This document shows positions 38,861 through 47,234 of a stretch of 64,000 nt of DNA, one piece after another. Each line of letters opens with the position of its first letter. Position 1 is the first letter of the stretch. A program made the position numbers and the translations under genes. The stretch lies in assembly GCF_007991495.1 (NCBI RefSeq), contig NZ_BJYL01000004.1:62001-126000 (forward strand), given 5' to 3'. Under the pieces are notes generated by a model. That model was not told where the DNA came from, did no database searches, and was given only the letters and a program-made list of their open reading frames with translations. The stretch comes from Sporosarcina luteola. Lineage in GTDB: Bacteria > Bacillota > Bacilli > Bacillales_A > Planococcaceae.

Positions 38861-39286
38861 TTATTGAATGATATAAGAAACGATATATACTTTTTCAATC
38901 TCACCCTCTTGCATCAGGGGATCCAACTGTGATTTAATCGAGTCTTCAAACGCCTTCTTACCAACTTTTCCTTCCAGATCTTTCACAGTCATTTCAGAAA
39001 GCTCCTGTATAACGAGATTATTCACTTGGAAATCACGTTTAGCTAGTTCTTCAGCTGCTTTTTTATTATCCGTTTGGATTTTCAAGGAAATACGGATAAA
39101 TTTGTTACCTGATAGATTTGTCGTAATTTCAGGGACGTCAACGGATGCTTCAATAATTTCATCAATGTTCGGCTCCTTGGCACCAACGTCTCCTTTTAAT
39201 TGTAAAGCTAATATAAGACCTATAATTCCAACAAGCGTAAGACAAACGACTATGATCAGAGTAATTGTCAGTGCTTTATTCTTCAT
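38861..39286 (-). CDS. fliL: Flagellar basal body-associated protein FliL
   Basis: FliL is a single-pass membrane protein associated with the stator and basal body. The 141-residue product from the ATG at 39286 (MKNKALTITLIIVVCLTLVG) has an N-terminal membrane anchor and an extracytoplasmic domain with KFIRISLKIQTDNKKAAEEL. The GAGGTGAAGAAG ribosome binding site lies in the last codons of swrD. A longer in-frame start at 39385 would lie within swrD and is not credible. Confidence 0.93.
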   Translation of the reverse strand: MKNKALTITLIIVVCLTLVGIIGLILALQLKGDVGAKEPNIDEIIEASVDVPEITTNLSGNKFIRISLKIQTDNKKAAEELAKRDFQVNNLVIQELSEMTVKDLEGKVGKKAFEDSIKSQLDPLMQEGEIEKVYIVSYIIQ

Positions 39287-39497
39287 CTTCTTCACCTCGG
39301 ATATGCGGATTCGATAGTAGCTGAACCTTCTGATAGAAATCAATGATGCGTTTTTGGATGACTTCCGCTGGATCAAGGACGACATATTTAGAACCTGTCG
39401 TTAACGTGATCGTCGTATCAGGAAACGATTCGACTTTTTCTATGTACAGCGCGTTCAGTGTGAACGTTGCGCCGTTAAGACGTGTAACTTTGATCAT
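39276..39497 (-). CDS. swrD: SwrD/FlbD-family flagellar protein
   Basis: A 73-residue protein beginning MIKVTRLNGATFTLNALYIE, the FlbD/SwrD signature, with TGSKYVVLDPAEVIQKRIIDFY at the end. In B. subtilis SwrD raises motor power and stator function. The unusual point is its initiation region: the only good Shine-Dalgarno (AAAGGAGGG) is 32 bases before the ATG, with a GC-rich hairpin between. The gene overlaps fliL by 11 bases. Confidence 0.92.
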   Translation of the reverse strand: MIKVTRLNGATFTLNALYIEKVESFPDTTITLTTGSKYVVLDPAEVIQKRIIDFYQKVQLLSNPHIRGEEDEE

Positions 39498-39503
39498 ATG
39501 TAA

Positions 39504-39538
39504 GGGGCCGGGCTAAAGAGCCGGCCCGACCCTCCTTT
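39504..39538 (-). promoter_or_regulatory. Shine-Dalgarno separated from the swrD start by a hairpin
   Basis: Minus strand: AAAGGAGGG, two bases, then GGGCCGG/CCGGCCC with an inner CT/AG pair, a bulged C and a CTTT loop. Seven bases then lead to the ATG at 39497. Linear spacing from GGAGGG to ATG is 32 bases, but with the 23-base hairpin folded it becomes about 9, which is optimal. No T run follows the stem, so it is not a terminator. Confidence 0.75.
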
Positions 39539-39561
39539 ATCATTAAAACTTATTTATATTC

Positions 39562-40599
39562 TTATCGTTTCAAGTTGACGAGTTCTTGAAGAATTTCGTC
39601 GGATGTTGTGATGATACGTGTGTTTGCTTGGAAACCACGTTGTGCTACGATCATTTCGGTGAATTCCTCGGATAAGTCGACGTTGGACATTTCTAGGAAG
39701 CCAGATTCGATAGCACCAAAACCTTGATCAAGTGCAAAACCATTTTCAGGTTCACCAGAGTTCGCCGATGTACGGAATAAATTGCCACCAGTTTTTTCAA
39801 GACCGCCAGGATTAGAAAACTTAGTGATTTGAATTTTACCGGCAACTTGGAGGGTAGCTTTATTATCATCCATCACTTTAGCTAAAGCCGCTTTTGCATC
39901 TTCATAGGCTTTTTTCTGAGCATCTGAAGGGTTAGTAAGAGCGTTATAAGTATCCTCAGCTGTTTTAAATGTTTCCTCAGCTGTTTTAATTTTCTCAGCA
40001 GCTCCTTCCGGCAAATCTACATAATAAACAGTTCCATCCTGTCCTATTGACATAGAAGAAGCTGTAATAGGGATATTGAGTTTACCAACAGTTTCATTGA
40101 AAACCAGTGGTTCAGCAGGTGCAGCAACTACAGGTGGAGTCGCATTTGGATCAGCTTCTACTGCTGCTTTAGCTTGCTCTTTAACACCAATACCTTGAAT
40201 ATATCTACCGTCGCTATCAACCAAGTCTCCATTTCTATCCATATAAAAATTCCCAGCGCGAGTATACATAGCTTCATTGCCGTCCATTACTTGAAAGAAA
40301 CCATCTCCAGAAATGGCGAGATCTAACGTATTACCTGTAAACTGTGTTGATCCACCAGTATGAATTGTGTCAATTGCAGCTAATTGTGCGCCCAATCCAA
40401 CTTGTCTTGGGTTCACCCCACCACGTGTATCACTTGGTCCAGAAGCACCAGCCACAGTTTGTGAAATCAGATCTTTAAAAATCGTGCGCCCTTTTTTAAA
40501 CCCATAAGTATTCACGTTCGCAATATTATTACCAATAACATCCAATTTCGTTTGGAAGTTTTTCAAACCTGAGATTCCTGAGTACATTGATCTTAACAT
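39562..40599 (-). CDS. flgE: Flagellar hook protein FlgE (FlgG family) with an internal insertion
   Basis: The hook protein polymerises outside the cell as a universal joint. The 345-residue product starts MLRSMYSGISGLKNFQTKLD at the ATG at 40599, behind GAGAGGGG. It ends in the conserved GFLEMSNVDLSEEFTEMIVA with QRGFQANTRIITTSDEILQE. B. subtilis hook protein has about 264 residues. The extra length comes from an Ala/Pro-rich piece (residues 138-168) and a Lys/Glu/Ala-rich helical piece (about 199-252) in the outer domain. An in-frame extension to 40662 has no ribosome binding site and is rejected. Confidence 0.95.
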   Translation of the reverse strand: MLRSMYSGISGLKNFQTKLDVIGNNIANVNTYGFKKGRTIFKDLISQTVAGASGPSDTRGGVNPRQVGLGAQLAAIDTIHTGGSTQFTGNTLDLAISGDGFFQVMDGNEAMYTRAGNFYMDRNGDLVDSDGRYIQGIGVKEQAKAAVEADPNATPPVVAAPAEPLVFNETVGKLNIPITASSMSIGQDGTVYYVDLPEGAAEKIKTAEETFKTAEDTYNALTNPSDAQKKAYEDAKAALAKVMDDNKATLQVAGKIQITKFSNPGGLEKTGGNLFRTSANSGEPENGFALDQGFGAIESGFLEMSNVDLSEEFTEMIVAQRGFQANTRIITTSDEILQELVNLKR

Positions 40600-40631
40600 T
40601 TGATTTTTCCCCTCTCGGATTGTGAGTGTAG

Positions 40632-40682
40632 CTGCCTCTGTCAGTCGGCAGTACGTTGGCATCCTCTTTCTGAGGTCCCGCC
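40632..40682 (-). other. Hairpins in the spacer upstream of flgE
   Basis: In the 87-base gap ahead of flgE, minus strand, CCTC/GAGG inside GGC/GCC forms one hairpin and CTGCC/GGCAG a second one. They may affect mRNA processing or flgE translation. They match no riboswitch that I recognise. Confidence 0.4.
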
Positions 40683-40686
40683 AAAA

Positions 40687-41070
40687 TTAGCTGAGTATGA
40701 TTGTGCCGTCGATGTTTGTGAATAGTTGATCTTTCGCTTCCTTGCGATCCATCGCTGTAATGACTGTAGAATTTTTTGCGCTGATGATCAGTGCTGCTTG
40801 ATCCATCAGTACAAGCGATTCTTTGATTCCCTTCACTTTTGCTTCATTCACCTTGTCTGTGATGTGCGCCCATTCCGAATCTGAAATATGGATATTCCGT
40901 TCTTGCAGTCGATCGTTTGCGTGCTTGCTAATTTTCAACTCTTGTGGCTGGATGGCCTTGTTAAGTTGTTCGATAAACGACTGTTTGGGTCCACTCTGAG
41001 GCGTTTTCAATGATTGTCCTTGGCGTATGAGTGGCTGCGATGGAACGCGATGGATGTTTACTTTATCCAT
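40687..41070 (-). CDS. Flagellar operon protein (TIGR02530 type) of unknown function
   Basis: A 127-residue soluble protein starting MDKVNIHRVPSQPLIRQG, with a conserved C-terminal part ISKHANDRLQERNIHISDSE and ITAMDRKEA. This matches, from memory, the TIGR02530 family of flagellar operon proteins found between flgD and flgE in many Firmicutes but not in B. subtilis 168. GGAGCG precedes the ATG. The role is unknown; its position suggests a part in hook assembly or export. Confidence 0.85.
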   Translation of the reverse strand: MDKVNIHRVPSQPLIRQGQSLKTPQSGPKQSFIEQLNKAIQPQELKISKHANDRLQERNIHISDSEWAHITDKVNEAKVKGIKESLVLMDQAALIISAKNSTVITAMDRKEAKDQLFTNIDGTIILS

Positions 41071-41082
41071 ACGATCGCTCCT

Positions 41083-41736
41083 TTAACTTTGTTGACTGAT
41101 GGATGTGAATGAATCTCCGTCTAGTCTTGTTCCGTCGTCTAAAATATATTGCAGTTTCCCTTCCTTATTGGATACGGAAACGACTGTCCCTGACCTCTCT
41201 TCTTCACCGTCCATGAAGCCTACCGTTTTACCGATGAGAAGACTTGCTTCTACAAGGCTGTTCGTGTTGCTTGAGCCGTTTAGGACCTCAGATATGTTAC
41301 CCGGTGTCAATTCTTTGCCGTCTGCCATTGTAAAGACTACTGATCCATCAACAAATTTTGCAGATTGGATAATGCCTGTCCCTTCATTGACAATCGGTTT
41401 TCCAGCTTCGTCTTTCTTATCGGATATTTCATGCCATTTGACATTTTTGCCGACGAATTGATTGTATTGAATCAGTTGGGATTGGTTTTGAGCTTCTGCG
41501 AATTTCTCAAAAGCGCTTGCCAAGTTCATCGTTTGCTCCAGAGAAGAAAATTGAGCCATTTGGGCAATGAATTCATTGTCTTTCATCGGATTTGTTGGAT
41601 CTTGGTTTTGTAGCTGCGCAATCAAGATTTTCATGAAAGCGTCCTTGCCCATCGTATCTGGACCGGTCTGACGTTGATCTCGCTGCTTATTGATTAGATA
41701 CATCGATTCCGTAATCGCTTTTTGTCCTTCTATCAT
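41083..41736 (-). CDS. flgD: Flagellar hook assembly scaffold protein FlgD
   Basis: FlgD caps the growing hook. The 217-residue product starts MIEGQKAITESMYLINKQRD at 41736, behind GGAGGT. It has the family block MGKDAFMKILIAQLQNQDPT with NPMKDNEFIAQMAQFSSLEQ, and a C-terminal Tudor/Fn3-like region. An apparent longer frame to 41757 begins inside the end of fliK and contains the ribosome binding site. Confidence 0.95.
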   Translation of the reverse strand: MIEGQKAITESMYLINKQRDQRQTGPDTMGKDAFMKILIAQLQNQDPTNPMKDNEFIAQMAQFSSLEQTMNLASAFEKFAEAQNQSQLIQYNQFVGKNVKWHEISDKKDEAGKPIVNEGTGIIQSAKFVDGSVVFTMADGKELTPGNISEVLNGSSNTNSLVEASLLIGKTVGFMDGEEERSGTVVSVSNKEGKLQYILDDGTRLDGDSFTSISQQS

Positions 41737-41740
41737 CTTG

Positions 41741-43018
41741 CTATACCTCCAATTCAATTAAGTATTCATCGAAGGAGATGTCATCCTCGGATAATCTTCC
41801 TTTTTCCTGCTTATTTTCCTGTTGCTCTCGTTTATATTGCTCATTGAAAGACTGCTCACGTTCATTCCTTGATGATTCCTGGATGGATTGTGTGATATCA
41901 ATGCGTTCCACTTGAAGATTTTGCTGGTTGAAGGCATGTTTTAACTGATGCAACTGGCTCTCAAGCATTCCTTTTGCAAGTGATGTGGATGCCAATATCC
42001 TTGCTGTCATAACACCATTCGACTCATGCAACTCAATACGAACTTGCCCTAAATGCTCTGGATACAATTTTATGAGCATTCGATTTGAACCACCTACTTG
42101 GCCGAAATTGGATCGTTTGAATAATGCTTGCAACTCATTCATTAGCGTTTCGCTTCGGTTAGCCGGGGTTGTTTCCGCCTGACTTATTGTAAAATCTGAT
42201 TTCACGGCCGTTATACTTGGATTTGCAGCGTTTGATATAAGATTAGTCGCTGTTTCAGCTTGTTTTTGCCCAGTGCTATTATCATTTGTTGATGATTGAG
42301 CATCCAAGACGATTCTGAAATTCGTTTTTTGTGGAATGAATTGCGGAATATCCTGTTTAGCAGAAACAAGAACCTTCTGATCAAATTGTTCGGCAGCACC
42401 AGTCAACATGCTTTGAAAACTGGTTGCTTTTTGTTCCATGGATACAACCATATCAGATTTTGAAGCAGCCATTTTTACTGCTTTTAAGAATGTCAGTAAA
42501 TGTACTTCTTCAGTTTTAGGCGCAGCAAGGGATTCGTTCAGCTTTTCAAAGAATTTCATGCCGACATCATCGATCATCGTCAATAATGTCCATACATCAG
42601 TTGCCATACTTATATCCGCTATTTCCTCTTCAACCTTGCCAGCTTGTCCTAGCAATTTTTTAATCGTTTCTAGCAGTTTCTCAGGATTTATTGATAATGA
42701 CATCGACAGATCCTCCAAACTTCCCATAGGCCCTGTCACACTCAAATCCTTTGACAATTCAATTTCTTCATTACCTGGAATAGCTTGAATTGCTTGCTCC
42801 AGCTCTTCAGGTGTTCGTGCATTGTATAACAGCTGTATCAATTCATTTGGAATTTCAATACTGGTATCGGTGTTCGGTAATTCAACAACAGGCGCTGATG
42901 CAGTGATCCCCGCAAATACTGTTCCGAATGACTGAGATGTTGCCTGACTTTGTTGTGCATTTCCTAGCGGGGTTTGAGTACCCATTCCTATTATCGACTG
43001 CAATGCTCCAATATTCAC
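41741..43018 (-). CDS. fliK: Flagellar hook-length control protein FliK
   Basis: FliK measures hook length and triggers the FlhB switch. The 425-residue product has a variable N-terminal and middle region and the FliK C-terminal domain around NRMLIKLYPEHLGQVRIELH with LKHAFNQQNLQVERIDI. The start is taken as the GTG at 43018 (VNIGALQSIIGMGTQT), because GGAGGTGAAGAA stands just before it; the ATG at 43036 lies upstream of that site. It lies between the motE-like gene and flgD. Confidence 0.9.
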   Translation of the reverse strand: MNIGALQSIIGMGTQTPLGNAQQSQATSQSFGTVFAGITASAPVVELPNTDTSIEIPNELIQLLYNARTPEELEQAIQAIPGNEEIELSKDLSVTGPMGSLEDLSMSLSINPEKLLETIKKLLGQAGKVEEEIADISMATDVWTLLTMIDDVGMKFFEKLNESLAAPKTEEVHLLTFLKAVKMAASKSDMVVSMEQKATSFQSMLTGAAEQFDQKVLVSAKQDIPQFIPQKTNFRIVLDAQSSTNDNSTGQKQAETATNLISNAANPSITAVKSDFTISQAETTPANRSETLMNELQALFKRSNFGQVGGSNRMLIKLYPEHLGQVRIELHESNGVMTARILASTSLAKGMLESQLHQLKHAFNQQNLQVERIDITQSIQESSRNEREQSFNEQYKREQQENKQEKGRLSEDDISFDEYLIELEV

Positions 43019-43061
43019 TTCTTCACCTCCCTTCATAGTCTATTATACTCCCTACTTCGAG

Positions 43062-43658
43062 TTATTTCGTCAAAAGACTTGTATATTTTGCGGCATCTTC
43101 CGCAGACATTTTTTCAAGAATGGGAGCTAGCACTTCGGGCTTTAAACTCGCCAATATTTGGATAGCCTCAGCATCACTCATTTTTGTAATGACAGGCGCT
43201 GCGGATTTCGCGGACATCTTTTCAAAGGTTGAAATGATTTCTTTCATATCCCTTTTATAATCTTCTTTTTCCAATTTCAATGCTTCTATTTCTGCTAATA
43301 GGCTATTTTGTTCATCCAAAAGTGTCTTCTTTTCTTCCTCAGACTTCGTCAAATCATCTTGAAGCTTGTATAATTGGGCCTCTTTCTCCTGAATCTCGGC
43401 TTGCAATTCGACTACGCGTTCCTCGATGACCAAATCGTCCGTGACTTCCCCCTTTTCCTGCTCATCCGTAATAAAAGGAAGTGAGTTTGTCCATTCTTTC
43501 GCTTTATCAAAAACATTTACATCAGCCACATACGCTATTATTAACAACACCATCGTCGTGAACAGCAGCGGAATAAGTGTCCATAGCAAGATATCCCGAA
43601 AAAAGCGAAAGCCCTTTTTTTCTTCCGTATTCCTATCTACTTTTGGGTTTTTCGCCAC
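43062..43658 (-). CDS. ylxF: MotE/YlxF-type membrane coiled-coil protein with MgtE-N-like C terminus
   Basis: A 198-residue protein with a GTG start (GGGTGG upstream), one N-terminal membrane segment (LLWTLIPLLFTTMVLLIIAY), a coiled coil of about 70 residues, and a C-terminal SAKSAAPVITKMSDAEAIQI block with ILEKMSAEDAAKYTSLL, resembling the MgtE N domain and MotE. YlxF sits in this position in B. subtilis. A periplasmic or stator-related role has been proposed for MotE relatives; for this protein it is inference. Confidence 0.88.
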   Translation of the reverse strand: MAKNPKVDRNTEEKKGFRFFRDILLWTLIPLLFTTMVLLIIAYVADVNVFDKAKEWTNSLPFITDEQEKGEVTDDLVIEERVVELQAEIQEKEAQLYKLQDDLTKSEEEKKTLLDEQNSLLAEIEALKLEKEDYKRDMKEIISTFEKMSAKSAAPVITKMSDAEAIQILASLKPEVLAPILEKMSAEDAAKYTSLLTK

Positions 43659-43659
43659 T

Positions 43660-44112
43660 TTACCACCCTGTTTCTTTTCTATGGAACTTTGAAGTTGTCA
43701 GCTCATCCATAAGACTTGCTTCCGCTTGTTCCATTTCTATACGATAATGTTCTTGATCTTTTTCCTTCATTTTTTCAAACTTCTTCACTTCTATCGTCTT
43801 CTCTAGCAATTTTTCTTCAAACCAATTCATTTTCGAGCGTGCTTTAATGACGGCTTGCTGCAAGGAATCAATCCGTTTTTCCAAGCTTTCCATAAAGCGA
43901 CCATACTGATGTATGTCGTTAACGTAAAAGCCCTTTTTCATTTTTTCCTGCTGTTCGGCCGTCACTTCTTCTTTCTTTTTCAATAAATCATATAGCTCTG
44001 TTGCCACCGTTTCGAAAGAATCGACCGCTTTTTTGTATTCAATTTCAGTTTCTGTCTTTTCTTGTTCTCGGTATGTGAGAACTTTTTCAAATCTATATTG
44101 ATACGGTTTCAT
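43660..44112 (-). CDS. fliJ: Flagellar export chaperone FliJ
   Basis: FliJ is the stalk-like coiled-coil protein that links the FliI ATPase to FlhA. The 150-residue product starts MKPYQYRFEKVLTYREQEKT and is nearly all helical and highly charged, as expected. The start overlaps the end of fliI by 4 bases. Confidence 0.92.
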   Translation of the reverse strand: MKPYQYRFEKVLTYREQEKTETEIEYKKAVDSFETVATELYDLLKKKEEVTAEQQEKMKKGFYVNDIHQYGRFMESLEKRIDSLQQAVIKARSKMNWFEEKLLEKTIEVKKFEKMKEKDQEHYRIEMEQAEASLMDELTTSKFHRKETGW

Positions 44113-45440
44113 CGCACGTCACCTCCCGGAGCAAGCGAAATCAACTCTTCAATAGTATCGTCCATACTTACATTTCCTTTATAACTTTGTTTTAAAAAAT
44201 TTGTAATATGAGGTTCGAATTCGATTGCTTCGTCGATTTCCCTGGACGTACCCCGCTTATAAGCACCGATATTGATGAGATCTTCTGATTTGTTGTACGT
44301 ATAATACATTTCTCGAAGTTTCTCAGCCGCTTTAACATGTTCCGGACTCGCAATATGGTTCATGAGACGGCTGACGCTTTTTAATACATTGATGGCGGGG
44401 TATTGCCCTTTGTTCGCAAGTGTTCTATCAAGGACGATATGTCCGTCCAAGATTCCCCTGACGGCATCTGCAATCGGTTCATTCATATCATCGCCGTCGA
44501 CCAACACCGTATAAAACGCTGTGATGGCACCAACTTCATTTGTTCCGGTCCGCTCTAGCAATCTAGGTAGTATCGAGAAAACAGATGGAGTATAGCCGCG
44601 GGTTGCCGGCGGTTCTCCTACTGCCAGACCTATTTCTCTTTGAGCCATCGCAACACGTGTAACGGAATCCATCATTAACATGACGTTCATACCTTTATCT
44701 CGGAAATATTCAGCGATGGCTGTCGCTGTGAAAGCTCCTTTGATCCGCATGAGGGCAGGCTGATCTGAAGTTGCCGCAACTACGATTGTCCGACTTAACC
44801 CTTCAGGTCCAAGATCCCGTTTAATAAACTCAAGGACTTCACGGCCACGTTCACCAATAAGTCCAATTACATTTAGATCAGCTGTCGTATTTCTTGCGAT
44901 CATTCCTAGTAAAGTACTTTTTCCAACACCCGATCCAGCAAAGATCCCTACTCTTTGCCCACTTCCGACGGTAAGCATTCCATCGATTGCTTTAACACCA
45001 ACTGCCAGCTTTTCGTCGATAGGCTTTCGCGTCAAAACATTCGGGGGATTTTGCTCGGTTCTTACAGTAGATAGACCTTTTGGCAAAGGGCTGTCATCAA
45101 TCGGATGGCCCAATGAATCAAGCACCTTCCCGATCAGATTCATGCCAACTTTCACTTCCAACGGCTTTCCAGTACATTCAACTAGGCACCCACTGGATAT
45201 GTCGGTAATGTTCGTATAAGGCATAAGAATGACGATTTCTTCTCTGAAACCCACTACTTCCGCCAAAATGGTTGAGCCGGATTGACCTCCATTGTTCAAA
45301 TGGATATGACAAACGTCCCCTACCGAGCTTTCGGGTCCTTGTGATTCAATCATTAGGCCGACAACCCGAACGACCCGACCAAATTTCCTGAATGTATTCA
45401 TTTTCGGTATGACTTCCAGCAGTTCTTCCGCCCTCTTCAT
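44109..45440 (-). CDS. fliI: Flagellum-specific ATPase FliI
   Basis: FliI is the export ATPase, related to F1 beta. The 443-residue product has Walker A in GIFAGSGVGKSTLLGMIAR, Walker B in VMLMMDSVTRVAMAQREIGL, and the PPATRGYTPSVFSILPRLLE block. It lies between fliH and fliJ with 2-base and overlapping junctions, so translation is probably coupled. Confidence 0.97.
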   Translation of the reverse strand: MKRAEELLEVIPKMNTFRKFGRVVRVVGLMIESQGPESSVGDVCHIHLNNGGQSGSTILAEVVGFREEIVILMPYTNITDISSGCLVECTGKPLEVKVGMNLIGKVLDSLGHPIDDSPLPKGLSTVRTEQNPPNVLTRKPIDEKLAVGVKAIDGMLTVGSGQRVGIFAGSGVGKSTLLGMIARNTTADLNVIGLIGERGREVLEFIKRDLGPEGLSRTIVVAATSDQPALMRIKGAFTATAIAEYFRDKGMNVMLMMDSVTRVAMAQREIGLAVGEPPATRGYTPSVFSILPRLLERTGTNEVGAITAFYTVLVDGDDMNEPIADAVRGILDGHIVLDRTLANKGQYPAINVLKSVSRLMNHIASPEHVKAAEKLREMYYTYNKSEDLINIGAYKRGTSREIDEAIEFEPHITNFLKQSYKGNVSMDDTIEELISLAPGGDVR

Positions 45441-45442
45441 CG

Positions 45443-46222
45443 TCAGTCACCACTTTCCATCAATTCAACCAACTTCTCTTTCAACTCATTTAATTGTTCA
45501 TCGACACTTACGACAATCCGCCCATGATTTGTTTCGATGATGCAGTCATTGACGTCAAAGTCATCATTTGCAAAAATAAGGAAAGGAACATCTGGTGGAA
45601 AAATTGCTGCAAGCTCTGCACGATTAGCTGAAATAATTTCATAATGATCAAGGGATACATATAATTTTATTTCTTTCATTTCGCGTGCTTCTTTCAAGCC
45701 TCTTTTGACGATTGACAAGTATACATCTTCACTTTCGTTCAGCGACTTGCCAATAATCCGTTCAGCAGCGCCCAGCGCAATGTCCAAAATGACCCTCTCT
45801 TGGTTTTCCAAATGTTTCAAGGCATTCTCATGGGATTGTAAAGTCATGTCGTTCGCTGTTTTTACAGCGCTTTGCATTTCAGAGAGTGCTTTATTTCTTC
45901 CCTCTTCAAAACCTACTTGAAAGCCTTCATCGTATGCCTGTTGTTGCAAAACTGTTTTTTCTTCTGCCCAAGCTGTTTGCATTGCTTCTATATCTTCAAG
46001 CGTCGTTTGTCTCATCTGCTCCAAGTTGGCCTTTTCGATTTCAATTAATTTCCTGGCATCCATAAGCATTCTATCGCGCTCTTGGAAAAGAATTTCTTTC
46101 GTAAGAACTTCCTCTTTTCCATCATTCGTTGGCATATTCATGTTACGAATGGTGATTTCCTTCACTTTTCCTTCTTCGGAAATCGTACGAGACGAACGAA
46201 AAATGTTAGACAATGACGTCAT
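45443..46222 (-). CDS. fliH: Flagellar assembly protein FliH
   Basis: FliH regulates and anchors FliI at the C-ring. The 259-residue product has a charged helical N-terminal half and a C-terminal domain (ILDIALGAAERIIGKSLNES, IIETNHGRIVVSVDEQLNEL) related to the stator of F-type ATPases. It overlaps the end of fliG by 17 bases. Confidence 0.92.
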   Translation of the reverse strand: MTSLSNIFRSSRTISEEGKVKEITIRNMNMPTNDGKEEVLTKEILFQERDRMLMDARKLIEIEKANLEQMRQTTLEDIEAMQTAWAEEKTVLQQQAYDEGFQVGFEEGRNKALSEMQSAVKTANDMTLQSHENALKHLENQERVILDIALGAAERIIGKSLNESEDVYLSIVKRGLKEAREMKEIKLYVSLDHYEIISANRAELAAIFPPDVPFLIFANDDFDVNDCIIETNHGRIVVSVDEQLNELKEKLVELMESGD

Positions 46223-47219
46223 CCCCTCCGCCGCGGGCTATGATGATTTCACCGGAGTCTTCTAATCTCCGTATAATGGAAACTATTCTTGCCTGCGCTT
46301 CTTCCACATCTCTCAATCGAACTGGTCCCATCACTTCCATCTCTTCTTGGAATGATTCCGCCATACGTTGCGACATGTTTTTGAATAGGATTTCTCTAAC
46401 CTCTTCACTCGACACTTTCATCGACAATACGAGGTCTTCATTCTCACATTCACGGACAATCCGTTGAATGGATCGGTTATCCAATGTGACGATATCTTCG
46501 AATACGAACATCCTTTTCCGTATCTCTTCGGCAAGTTCCGGATCTTGGATTTCTAGTGCATCCAAGATCGTTTTTTCAGTAGCTCTGTCTACACCGTTCA
46601 ATACTTGGACAACCGCGTCAACTCCACCAGTCTCTGTGAAATCCTGCGTAACCGTGGAAGACAGTTTTCTTTCCAACACGGCTTCAATTTCACTAATGAC
46701 TTCAGGTGAAGTTGAATCCATTGTCGCTATTCTTCTTGCGATATCCGCCTGCATTTCTTGCGGAAGCGAGGAGAGAATCATCCCCGCCTGTTCGGCCTCC
46801 AAGTAGGACAGTATAAGCGCAATTGTCTGGGGATGTTCATTTTGAATAAAATTCAATATTTGTCCCGGGTCTGCCCTTCTAGCAAAATCAAATGGGCGGA
46901 CTTGTAAAGACGAAGTGAGCCGATTAATGATAGCTTGTGCATGTTCTTTTCCCAACGCTTTTTCAAGGACTGTCTTGGCATAGCCGATTCCGCCTTGCGA
47001 AATATAGTCTTGAGCTAGCGCGATATTATGAAACTCTTCTATGATTTCTTCTTTGACGACAGATTCGACCTTTTTCACGCCGGAAATCTCAAGCGTTAAG
47101 CGTTCGATCTCCTCTTCAGTCAAATGCTTGTAGACAGCCGCCGAAACTTCCGGACCGAGTGAAATGAGCAGGAGAGCCGCTTTTTGTTTACCGGTCATTT
47201 CTTTATCTTTCTTAACCAC
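46206..47219 (-). CDS. fliG: Flagellar motor switch protein FliG
   Basis: FliG is the C-ring subunit that contacts the stator. The 337-residue product has the N-terminal FliF-binding domain (TGKQKAALLLISLGPEVSAA), the middle EHPQTIALILSYLEAEQAG block (EHPQ motif) and the C-terminal torque helix region VTLDNRSIQRIVRECENEDL. Length is standard. Confidence 0.97.
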   Translation of the reverse strand: MVKKDKEMTGKQKAALLLISLGPEVSAAVYKHLTEEEIERLTLEISGVKKVESVVKEEIIEEFHNIALAQDYISQGGIGYAKTVLEKALGKEHAQAIINRLTSSLQVRPFDFARRADPGQILNFIQNEHPQTIALILSYLEAEQAGMILSSLPQEMQADIARRIATMDSTSPEVISEIEAVLERKLSSTVTQDFTETGGVDAVVQVLNGVDRATEKTILDALEIQDPELAEEIRKRMFVFEDIVTLDNRSIQRIVRECENEDLVLSMKVSSEEVREILFKNMSQRMAESFQEEMEVMGPVRLRDVEEAQARIVSIIRRLEDSGEIIIARGGGDDVIV

Positions 47220-47234
47220 TGGTTCATCCTCCTA

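Noticed and set aside
43020-43075. TATAAT upstream of fliK as an internal promoter
   Set aside because: The only TTGACG-like -35 is 20 bases away, and there is no extended -10.
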